DNA from: Campylobacteraceae bacterium
Lineage (GTDB): Bacteria; Campylobacterota; Campylobacteria; Campylobacterales; Sulfurovaceae
Direction: 5' to 3'
Assembly: GCA_027065385.1 (NCBI GenBank)
Contig: JAMOOP010000094.1
Span: 1 to 39,316 of the forward strand
Length of the DNA: 39,316 bases
Position numbers and translations under genes: made by a program
Shown here: piece after piece, positions 33,149 through 39,316 of the stretch
Position numbering within the stretch: the stretch's first letter is position 1
Layout: each line of letters starts with the position of its first letter
Notes under the pieces: generated by a model
Told to the model about the DNA's origin: nothing
Seen by the model: only the letters and a program-made list of their open reading frames with translations
Databases searched by the model: none

Positions 33149-34270
33149 TTGCACGATATTACACTTATTCTGTTAGGTGCTGGTACAGCTTCGCGATTTA
33201 AACTGCCTCCTAAAAAGCAATGGATATGGATAGGAGATAGACCTTTATGGTTAAAGGTAGCTAATGATTTTCAAACTATAGAAAACTTCTCAAATACCAT
33301 AATAGTATCATCTAAAGATGATATTCAAAGTATGTCTAACTTTGCTAACTACTCTTTTGTAGAGGGTGGGAAAAGCAGACAAGAGTCTCTAAAGAATGCT
33401 TTAAAACATGTCAAAACACCTTTTGTTTTAGTCTCTGATATTGCTAGATGTTGTCTCGATAGGGAGATGATAAGAAGAGTAATCTTAGCAAAAAAAAACA
33501 ATAGTTGTGTAGTTCCTACACTTAATGCTGTAGATACACTATATTACAAAAATTCTCCTATTAATAGAGAAGATACTAAAATTATTCAAACACCTCAACT
33601 ATCAGATACAAATACTTTAAAAATAGCACTAGATAAAGATATTCAGTTTACAGATGATAGCTCTGCTATAGCTTCTATTGATGGAGAGGTTATTTTTGTA
33701 GAGGGTTCTACTAAAGCTCATAAGTTAACAACTATTGAAGATTTATCTAAACTACCATGTTTAAAAGCACCCTCAAAAAGAACTTTAACAGGCTTTGGAA
33801 TAGATATTCACCCTTTTGAAGAGGGTAAAAAGATGTATCTTTGTGGAGTTGAGATTGAGTCTGATTTTGGATTTAAAGCTCATAGTGATGGAGATGTAGC
33901 AATTCATGCCCTAATAGATGCACTTCTTGGTGCTTCTGGACTTGGTGATATTGGAGAGTTTTATCCTGATACGGCTAAAGAGTATAAAGGTATAGACTCA
34001 ACCGAACTTTTAAAAGATACTATAAATAGACTTAATAGCTTTGGGTATGTTGTTGGTAATGTTGATTTATCTATTATAGCACAAACCCCAAAACTATTAA
34101 ACTACAAAAAAAAGATGCGATTTAATTTAGCAAAACTATTAAATCTAACACCAAATCTTGTTAACATTAAAGCAACTACAGCAGAAAAGCTTGGGTGGAT
34201 TGGAAGAGAGGAGGGTGTGGCAGTTGAAGCTGTTGCAACATTATACTACTACGATTGGACAAACAGATGA
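33149..34270 (+). CDS. ispDF: Bifunctional IspDF (non-mevalonate isoprenoid synthesis)
   Basis: The 373 residues join two enzymes. Residues 1-205 are a cytidylyltransferase (IspD): LILLGAGTASRFKLPPKKQW, VEGGKSRQESLKNAL, VSDIARC, TPQL. After a PSKRTLTGFGIDIHPFEEGK link, residues about 215-373 are IspF: HSDGDVAIHALIDALLGA, LGDIGEFYPDT, KATTAEKLGWIGREEG. The fusion is typical of Campylobacterota. The start is a TTG; 33149 is eight bases after AGG, whereas the TTG at 33143 is too close. The order ispDF, HP1021-like regulator, sat-like gene is the Campylobacter arrangement as I recall it. Confidence 0.94.
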   Translation: MHDITLILLGAGTASRFKLPPKKQWIWIGDRPLWLKVANDFQTIENFSNTIIVSSKDDIQSMSNFANYSFVEGGKSRQESLKNALKHVKTPFVLVSDIARCCLDREMIRRVILAKKNNSCVVPTLNAVDTLYYKNSPINREDTKIIQTPQLSDTNTLKIALDKDIQFTDDSSAIASIDGEVIFVEGSTKAHKLTTIEDLSKLPCLKAPSKRTLTGFGIDIHPFEEGKKMYLCGVEIESDFGFKAHSDGDVAIHALIDALLGASGLGDIGEFYPDTAKEYKGIDSTELLKDTINRLNSFGYVVGNVDLSIIAQTPKLLNYKKKMRFNLAKLLNLTPNLVNIKATTAEKLGWIGREEGVAVEAVATLYYYDWTNR

Positions 34271-35151
34271 AGATAACTATTATAGAAAATGAGTTATATC
34301 TAGCTCAGAGTATATCAACAAAACTCAATCAGTCTGGATATGAGACCGAAATTTTCTCTTCGATAAAAGAGGCGATGACATCTAGTTCAGGAGATGCTTA
34401 TCTACTATCAACTAACCTACCTGGACAAAATTTTAATCCTCTTATTACTAAGTATAAAGAGAAGATTATTATACTTATGGTAAGTTATATTAATAATGAT
34501 ACAGTAGCAGCCCCTCTTAAACTTGGGGCTAATGATTATATTGTAAAACCTTTTATGATACAGGAGCTTCAGAGAAAGATTGAACACTATAAAGAGTATC
34601 AGACTCTTAAAAAGTATAAAAATCTATACAAAGAGTATAGTGAGTATCTTTTAAATGATATTAATATTGGTAATGAGCTTGATAAAATTTCGACTCCCAT
34701 AGTGATATTTACAAACTATATAAAATTGGTTGATAAATTAGCATTTAAATATGCTCAAAAACATGATAGAGTTCTAATTTTTGTTCCACTTGGGGCTAAA
34801 AATTGGAAAGAGAAGATAGAGAATGCCAACCCTAAACATATACTTTATATATCAGAACTTCAAGTACTGAAAAAGGCAGAGAGAGACCAACTTTTTGAGC
34901 TTATTCTAAGGCGAGAGTTTATTATATCTACAACCACAGACATAGAAACACCATATCCAAAGATAGAGATTAATACCGATAATAAACTGTATGACCAAAA
35001 TGAGATTTTGACTATTGATGATTATGTTAAGTTTATAGTTAATAGTTTTCAATATCAATTTCCAGATACAGAGCTATCCAAAAAGTTAGGAATTTCTAGA
35101 AAAAGTTTATGGGAAAAAAGGAAAAAGTATGGCATCTTTAAGAAAAAATAG
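34267..35151 (+). CDS. HP1021/Cj1608-like atypical response regulator
   Basis: Starting at ATG 34267, overlapping the ispDF stop (ATGA), gives 294 residues. The N-terminal receiver-like domain has E7/E9 in the pocket but S48 (AYLLSTNLPG) where the phosphorylated Asp belongs, and keeps the C-terminal K in YIVKPF. A middle region follows, then a C-terminal helix-turn-helix LSKKLGISRKSLWEKRKKYG of the Fis/NtrC type. Missing Asp, layout and the ispDF neighbour match HP1021 of Helicobacter pylori and Cj1608, orphan regulators that act without phosphorylation, respond to redox state and affect replication and many genes. Confidence 0.85.
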   Translation: MKITIIENELYLAQSISTKLNQSGYETEIFSSIKEAMTSSSGDAYLLSTNLPGQNFNPLITKYKEKIIILMVSYINNDTVAAPLKLGANDYIVKPFMIQELQRKIEHYKEYQTLKKYKNLYKEYSEYLLNDINIGNELDKISTPIVIFTNYIKLVDKLAFKYAQKHDRVLIFVPLGAKNWKEKIENANPKHILYISELQVLKKAERDQLFELILRREFIISTTTDIETPYPKIEINTDNKLYDQNEILTIDDYVKFIVNSFQYQFPDTELSKKLGISRKSLWEKRKKYGIFKKK

Positions 35152-36319
35152 GCAACTATATATAGATGCCGAAGCACTATCTACTTTAGCTTTAGTTCAA
35201 GAGGGACTAATATCACCCGTTACAAAGCTTATGACTAAACAAGAGGCTATGGAGGTGAATGAAACAAAAATGTATAAGGGAGTTCCATATCCATTTGCAT
35301 TTATACTCTCACCTAGTGGAAAAAGAAATGCAGAGACTCTTAAAAAAGCTAAAAAAGGTGATACTATCGAGCTAGTAAATGAGGGTCGAGTTGTAGGTGA
35401 ACTTATAGTTGATGAGACTTATGAAGTAGATGTAAATCAGAGACTACACTGTATATTTGGAACATCAGACCCATCTCACCCAGGGGTTAAAGATACTATA
35501 AAGAGATTAGGTGAAATAGCTGTATGTGGAGATTATCGCGTTGAGTATCCTCTAATATCTAGTGGACTTAAAAAAGTAAAACAGACAATAGAAGAGCAAA
35601 ATGCAAAAAATGTAGCAGGATTTATGCTATACGCCAATCCTCTTAACCGTTCTCATGAGAGAATGATAAGAGAGATATTAGACCATGCAGATATGTTAGT
35701 TCTCTTTTTACTAAAACCTTTTAACTCAAATGGATTAAGATATGATATTAGATATGAGGCAATAAATAGTTTTATTGAAAACTTTTTACCTACTAATAAA
35801 GTAGTTGTTGTTCCACTAGAAAATTCTTATATTTTTGCAGGATATAATGAATTAGTTCTTGATGCGTTAGTAGCTAAAAATTATGGTTGTAATAGACTTG
35901 TTATTACTAAAAACCATACAAGACTTGGCTCATTTTATGATAAAAATCGTCTAAATTCAATTTTTGATAATTCAAAAGGGATTAAGATGAAAATATCTAC
36001 AGTTGACCATTATGTTTATTGTAATAGATGTAGAACTCTAGTTAGTTCAACAACATGTCCACATGGACAACATCACCATATTCACTACCATTCAGCATCA
36101 ATTATGAAACTAATTAAAGCTGGAATGTTACCACCTAGCATATTAGTTAGAAGAGAAGTTTCAGCCTCTGTTCTTAGTACACTATTTCCTGAGAGATTTG
36201 AAAATATTCAAGAGCTATATGATGCACTTGTACCAAATGAGGGTCTAATGGAAGAGCATAGCGAAGAGGATTTCTATATTAAACTTATGGGACTATATCA
36301 GACTAGCTCATTAACTTAA
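35129..36319 (+). CDS. sat: ATP-sulfurylase-like protein with altered catalytic motifs
   Basis: The 396 residues have the ATP sulfurylase fold: SPSGKRNAETLKKAKKGD, the PUA-like first part (ELVNEGRVVGELIVDETYEV), and the zinc pattern C298-X2-C301-X8-C310-P-H312 (YCNRCRTLVSSTTCPHG) with SASIMKLIKAGMLPP after it. However the ATP site usually written QxRNPxHRAHE reads LYANPLNRSHER (167-178), without Gln and the first His. The GRDH block reads TKNH (260-263). Sulfate activation by this protein is therefore doubtful. The start overlaps the upstream regulator by 23 bases with AAGGAAAAAG before the ATG. Its Campylobacter homologue Cj1609 carries the same annotation. Confidence 0.82.
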   Translation: MASLRKNRQLYIDAEALSTLALVQEGLISPVTKLMTKQEAMEVNETKMYKGVPYPFAFILSPSGKRNAETLKKAKKGDTIELVNEGRVVGELIVDETYEVDVNQRLHCIFGTSDPSHPGVKDTIKRLGEIAVCGDYRVEYPLISSGLKKVKQTIEEQNAKNVAGFMLYANPLNRSHERMIREILDHADMLVLFLLKPFNSNGLRYDIRYEAINSFIENFLPTNKVVVVPLENSYIFAGYNELVLDALVAKNYGCNRLVITKNHTRLGSFYDKNRLNSIFDNSKGIKMKISTVDHYVYCNRCRTLVSSTTCPHGQHHHIHYHSASIMKLIKAGMLPPSILVRREVSASVLSTLFPERFENIQELYDALVPNEGLMEEHSEEDFYIKLMGLYQTSSLT

Positions 36320-36324
36320 AAAGT

Positions 36325-36370
36325 AAAGATTAAAATTTTAAATAACTCATTTATTTAATTTTAATCTTTT
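36325..36370 (+). terminator. Terminator after the sat-like gene
   Basis: AAAGATTAAAATT (36325-36337) pairs with AATTTTAATCTTT (36357-36369), perfect over 13 bp, with additional A/T pairs in the 19-base loop, and runs into TTTT. It ends the ispDF unit. The 144 bases that follow to asd have no gene. Confidence 0.75.
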
Positions 36371-36484
36371 TTAAAATAGATAAATGTGAAAGATAGAACT
36401 ACTATATATATTTTAACCTCTATTAAATCCACCTAAAAGCCAATCCTCACACCTCTTTAGTTAAAATAGCACTAACAAACATAA

Positions 36485-36500
36485 GTTAAAATATTTTAAC
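36485..36500. promoter_or_regulatory. Perfect 16-bp palindrome upstream of asd
   Basis: GTTAAAATATTTTAAC is fully self-complementary and lies 14 bases before the asd start, touching its ribosome-binding region. A half copy, GTTAAAAT, occurs about 25 bases upstream. It could be an operator or an AT-rich promoter element. Confidence 0.45.
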
Positions 36501-36514
36501 AAAAAAGGATAGAT

Positions 36515-37546
36515 TTGAAAAGATATAATGTAGCTGTAGTTGGTGCTAGTGGAGCTGTTGGAGAAGAGCTTTTTAGAGTTTTGGAGGAGCAAAACTTTCC
36601 AGTAGCCAATCTTCTACCATTAGCTAGTGCAAATTCAGCAGGTAATACAATAGAGTTTGCAGGAAAAGATTATAAAATAGAAGAGCTTACAGAAGATGTA
36701 TTTAGAGGAAGAGATATTGATATAGCTTTTTTTAGTGCAGGTGGTTCAATATCAGCTAAATATGCTAAATATGCAGTAGAAAGTGGTGCTGTAGTTATTG
36801 ATAATACAAGTCATTTTAGAATGATAGATAGTGTACCATTAGTAGTACCAGAGGTAAATCCAGAAGATATAGAGCTTTGGGAAGATAGTGGAATAATAGC
36901 TAATCCAAACTGTTCAACTATTCAAATGGTGCAACTCTTAAAACCTCTTGATGATTTATATGGAATTAAAAGAGTAGATGTAAGTACCTATCAAGCAACA
37001 TCTGGTGCAGGAAAAGCAGGAATGGAAGAGCTTGTTATGCAGATGAAAGACTTTTTTGCTTTTAAATTAGATGATACAGAGATTAAAGCTTTTGCTCATC
37101 AAATTGCACTAAATGTTATTCCTCATATTGATGTTCCTCAACCAAATGGTTACACTAAAGAGGAGATGAAAATGGTAAATGAGACCAATAAAATTATGCA
37201 CTCTGATTTTGCTGTAAGTGCCACTTGTGTAAGAGTACCAGTTTTAAGAAGTCATAGTGAAGCAATTACTATTACATTTAAAGAGGGTGTTGATGTTAGT
37301 GTAGAGAAGGCTAGAGAGGTTTTAGATAATTTTGAAAATGTTAAAGTTATTGATAATTTAGAAAAAAATGAATACCCAATGCCAATTACAGCAACTGATA
37401 CAGATTTAACTTTTGTTGGTAGAATTAGAAAAGATATATATTCACCAAATATTTTACATATATGGGGAGTTGCTGACCAAGTAAGAGTAGGGGCTGCTAC
37501 AAATGCCGTACGAATTGCTCAAAAATGGATAGAGTTAGAGGATTAA
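36515..37546 (+). CDS. asd: Aspartate-semialdehyde dehydrogenase
   Basis: Asd reduces aspartyl phosphate to the semialdehyde for lysine, threonine, methionine and diaminopimelate. The 343 residues have the NADP fold VAVVGASGAVGEELFRVLEE, SAGNTIEFAGK, AFFSAGGSIS, DNTSHFRM and the active Cys C133 in NPNCSTIQMV, plus the late SHSEAITITF (catalytic His) and WGVADQVRVGAATNAVRIAQ. The start is a TTG at 36515 with AAAGGAT four bases upstream; the first downstream ATG would cut the NADP fold. It heads a unit with yqhA and hemE. Confidence 0.97.
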   Translation: MKRYNVAVVGASGAVGEELFRVLEEQNFPVANLLPLASANSAGNTIEFAGKDYKIEELTEDVFRGRDIDIAFFSAGGSISAKYAKYAVESGAVVIDNTSHFRMIDSVPLVVPEVNPEDIELWEDSGIIANPNCSTIQMVQLLKPLDDLYGIKRVDVSTYQATSGAGKAGMEELVMQMKDFFAFKLDDTEIKAFAHQIALNVIPHIDVPQPNGYTKEEMKMVNETNKIMHSDFAVSATCVRVPVLRSHSEAITITFKEGVDVSVEKAREVLDNFENVKVIDNLEKNEYPMPITATDTDLTFVGRIRKDIYSPNILHIWGVADQVRVGAATNAVRIAQKWIELED

Positions 37547-37547
37547 T

Positions 37548-38057
37548 ATGAAATTTTTAGAACAGTTTTTTGAGAGTTTTTTATGGAATACTCGTTTTTT
37601 TGTACTATTTGCTGTAATATTTTCTATGCTTGGAGGAATATCTCTTTTTCTTGTGGCATCAGTTGATATTTATACAGTAGTAGTTGAGGTTATTACAACC
37701 TATATAAATCATCTTCACCCTGCAAAGTTTCATGAGGTAATAGTTGGTGGTTTAATTGGAGCTATTGATTTATATCTTATGGCTGTCGTTATGTTTATTT
37801 TTGGTTTTGGACTATATGAGCTATTTATTTCTGAAATTGATGTAGCTAAAAGACAAGGTGCATCTAAAATCTTAGAAATTCATTCACTCGATGAACTTAA
37901 AGATAAACTCGGTAAAGTAATTGTAATGGTACTGATTGTTAATTTTTTCCAACGAGTACTATTTACAACATATACAGGAGCTTTAGATTTAGTATATTTT
38001 GCTGTCTCTATTTTAGCTCTTGCTATATCACTATATTTTTTACATAAAGGTCACTAA
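37548..38057 (+). CDS. yqhA: YqhA-family (UPF0114) membrane protein
   Basis: The 169 residues have about four membrane helices and the family pattern: E(F)[18 protein letters not shown] at the start, [26 protein letters not shown] (helices around a conserved Asp), [18 protein letters not shown], and a final [18 protein letters not shown]. Function of the family is unknown. It starts one base after the asd stop and overlaps the hemE start (TAATG), so expression is coupled. Confidence 0.92.
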   Translation: MKFLEQFFESFLWNTRFFVLFAVIFSMLGGISLFLVASVDIYTVVVEVITTYINHLHPAKFHEVIVGGLIGAIDLYLMAVVMFIFGFGLYELFISEIDVAKRQGASKILEIHSLDELKDKLGKVIVMVLIVNFFQRVLFTTYTGALDLVYFAVSILALAISLYFLHKGH

Positions 38058-39100
38058 TGAGCAAAATTTTTGTAGATGCCTGTTTAGGCAAAGAAACCCC
38101 ATACACTCCTGTATGGATGATGCGTCAAGCAGGAAGATATTTACCTGAATATATGAAAGTAAGAGCTGAAGCTGGAAACTTTTTAAATCTATGTCACAAT
38201 CCTAAAATGGCTTGTGAGGTTACTTTACAACCATTAGATATAGTAGGTGTTGATGCAGCTATTTTATTTAGTGATATATTAGTTATCCCTGATGAGATGG
38301 GTATGGATTTAGAGTTTATTAAAGGAAAAGGTCCAATTTTTCATGACCCAATTAAAAGTGATAATGATATAGATAGACTTTTAGGAGGCAAAGAGGCATC
38401 AGATAGATTATCTTATGTTTATGATACTATTAAACTTTTAAGAGAAGAGTTAGATAGAAGAGGAGATGAAAAGGCTTTAATAGGTTTTTGTGGTGCTCCT
38501 TGGACATTAGCTACCTATATGATAGAGGGACAAGGAACTAAGACATATAATATCTGTAAAAAGATGATGTACTCTAACCCTGAACTTTTACATAAAATAT
38601 TAGCTAAAGTTACAGAGGTAGTAAAATACTATATGGAGTCTCAAATAGAAGCAGGAATTGATGTAGTACAAATCTTTGATAGTTGGGCAAGTGCAATAGA
38701 GCCTAGTAAATATGATGAATTTAGTTGGAAATATATGGTAGAGATTGCAGACTATTTAAAATCCAAATATCCTTCTACTCCAATTATTATGTTTCCAAAA
38801 GGTGTTCCTGTATTTTTAGACCAAGTTTATGGAAATTTTGATGTATTCGGTGTTGATTGGGGAACTCCAATGGCATTAGCAAAAGAGAAGTTAGGAGATA
38901 GGTATGTACTACAAGGAAATATGGAACCTTGCAGACTCTATTCAAAAGAGGCAACAACTGAGTGTGTAACCTCTTTAGCTAATACTATGAGAGATGGAAG
39001 ACATATATTTAATCTAGGTCATGGAATACTTCCTGATGTTCCTGTAGAAAATGCTATTCATTTTGTTAAAGAGTGTCAAAGATTATCTAAAAGAGATTAG
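38057..39100 (+). CDS. hemE: Uroporphyrinogen decarboxylase
   Basis: HemE decarboxylates the four acetate side chains of uroporphyrinogen III to give coproporphyrinogen III in heme synthesis. The 347 residues carry both family signatures, [19 protein letters not shown] near the N-terminus and [18 protein letters not shown] (about 143-160). [15 protein letters not shown] (with the catalytic Asp), [10 protein letters not shown] and [18 protein letters not shown] complete the pattern. It is the last gene of the asd-yqhA-hemE unit and is followed by a hairpin terminator. Confidence 0.98.
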   Translation: MSKIFVDACLGKETPYTPVWMMRQAGRYLPEYMKVRAEAGNFLNLCHNPKMACEVTLQPLDIVGVDAAILFSDILVIPDEMGMDLEFIKGKGPIFHDPIKSDNDIDRLLGGKEASDRLSYVYDTIKLLREELDRRGDEKALIGFCGAPWTLATYMIEGQGTKTYNICKKMMYSNPELLHKILAKVTEVVKYYMESQIEAGIDVVQIFDSWASAIEPSKYDEFSWKYMVEIADYLKSKYPSTPIIMFPKGVPVFLDQVYGNFDVFGVDWGTPMALAKEKLGDRYVLQGNMEPCRLYSKEATTECVTSLANTMRDGRHIFNLGHGILPDVPVENAIHFVKECQRLSKRD

Positions 39101-39104
39101 GCTT

Positions 39105-39126
39105 TAGCGTGTTTTTTAACACGCTA
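39105..39126. terminator. Terminator after hemE
   Basis: TAGCGTGTT (39105-39113) pairs with AACACGCTA (39118-39126), a perfect 9-bp stem with a TTTT loop, five bases after the hemE stop. Few Ts follow on the plus strand. Confidence 0.75.
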
Positions 39127-39129
39127 TAT

Positions 39130-39178
39130 TTAATCGATTAAGCAAAAAAAAGTTATAATTGTTTAATCTATTAAACAA
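39130..39178. repeat. Two perfect palindromes between convergent genes
   Basis: TTAATCGATTAA (39130-39141) is a 12-bp perfect palindrome, and TTGTTTAAT-CT-ATTAAACAA (39159-39178) is a 9-2-9 dyad. They lie between the hemE terminator and the stop of the next, minus-strand gene, where no promoter is expected. Confidence 0.55.
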
Positions 39179-39203
39179 CTAAAACATTACCGTTCTACAA
39201 AAC

Positions 39204-39316
39204 TTACTCAAACTTACCTATAGTTAGGTTTGTATGAAATTTGCTTCCTGTTTCAATGATACTGGTTAAAGTTAGAAGTCCAGCTCCTAAATTCATTGCC
39301 GTTATCTCCACAGGCG
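39204..39316 (-). CDS. C-terminal end of an unidentified protein (partial)
   Basis: The minus strand has an open frame from the right edge (first full codon 39314-39312) to a TAA at 39206-39204: 36 residues including VEITAMNLGAGLLTLTSI and ending TNLTIGKFE. The other two minus frames hit stops earlier. Composition is protein-like, with a mildly hydrophobic helix, but 36 residues do not identify a family. It converges on hemE. Confidence 0.45.
   Translation of the reverse strand, partial: PVEITAMNLGAGLLTLTSIIETGSKFHTNLTIGKFE

Noticed and set aside
39207-39315. Alternative minus-strand frame at the right edge starting ACGDNGNEF
   Set aside because: It stops after about 20 residues, whereas the neighbouring frame stays open for 36 with more protein-like composition.

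Overview
The window is AT-rich bacterial chromosome, almost certainly from a Campylobacterota (epsilonproteobacterial) genome. Support comes from a DUF5644-type protein, a fused IspDF, a modA/TOBE/modB/modC order as I recall it from Campylobacter, and the run ispDF - HP1021-like orphan regulator - ATP-sulfurylase-like gene, which I recall as Cj1607-Cj1608-Cj1609 in Campylobacter jejuni. I cannot fix genus from sequence alone. I saw no rRNA or tRNA gene.

Left end (1-1981): a decayed defence/mobile-element patch. It holds the tail of an unknown gene, a 179-aa protein of uncertain origin, a helix-turn-helix relic broken by an amber codon, a cas2 relic without a start codon and with an internal stop, an AT-rich leader carrying two dyads, a five-repeat CRISPR array, and the C-terminal fifth of a TnpB abutting the last repeat. 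No cas1, cas6 or effector gene lies nearby.

1964-11458: a DUF5644 protein and a MEMO1/AmrB protein, a small membrane protein, then a compact signalling unit on the minus strand (PAS protein, Hpt protein, 1072-aa NIT-domain hybrid histidine kinase, single-domain receiver), and a uvrC lacking an internal block.

11537-16449: plus-strand molybdate transporter (modA, di-TOBE protein, modB, modC), then tatB-tatC and queA. Molybdate uptake and Tat export fit together functionally, because periplasmic molybdoenzymes are Tat substrates.

16446-24719: two minus-strand clusters. The first is a tight four-gene envelope cassette: membrane thioredoxin, LysM lipoprotein, exported rhodanese-like protein with a Ser where Cys is expected, and exported PilJ-like protein. 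The second is a surface glycosylation set: Wzc-like copolymerase with a degenerate kinase domain, a PMT-family mannosyltransferase and a DPM1/GtrB-like GT2 enzyme, ending in a clear terminator. A 936-aa exported protein with three lamin-tail-like repeats and a C-terminal propeller diverges from this cluster across a 14-bp inverted repeat.

27697-39316: a YfaZ-like outer-membrane protein, then a TPP-riboswitch-controlled thiamine operon (thiC, thiO, an embedded small lipoprotein, thiS, thiG), ispDF, the HP1021-like regulator, the ATP-sulfurylase-like gene with altered catalytic motifs, asd, a YqhA-family gene and hemE, followed by a terminator and the C-terminus of an unidentified gene on the minus strand.

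The strongest candidates for something undescribed are the thioredoxin/LysM/rhodanese/PilJ cassette, the DPM-PMT-pseudo-BY-kinase cluster beside the triple-repeat exported protein, the shortened UvrC, the Cys-rich insertion in ThiO, and the altered ATP sulfurylase homologue.
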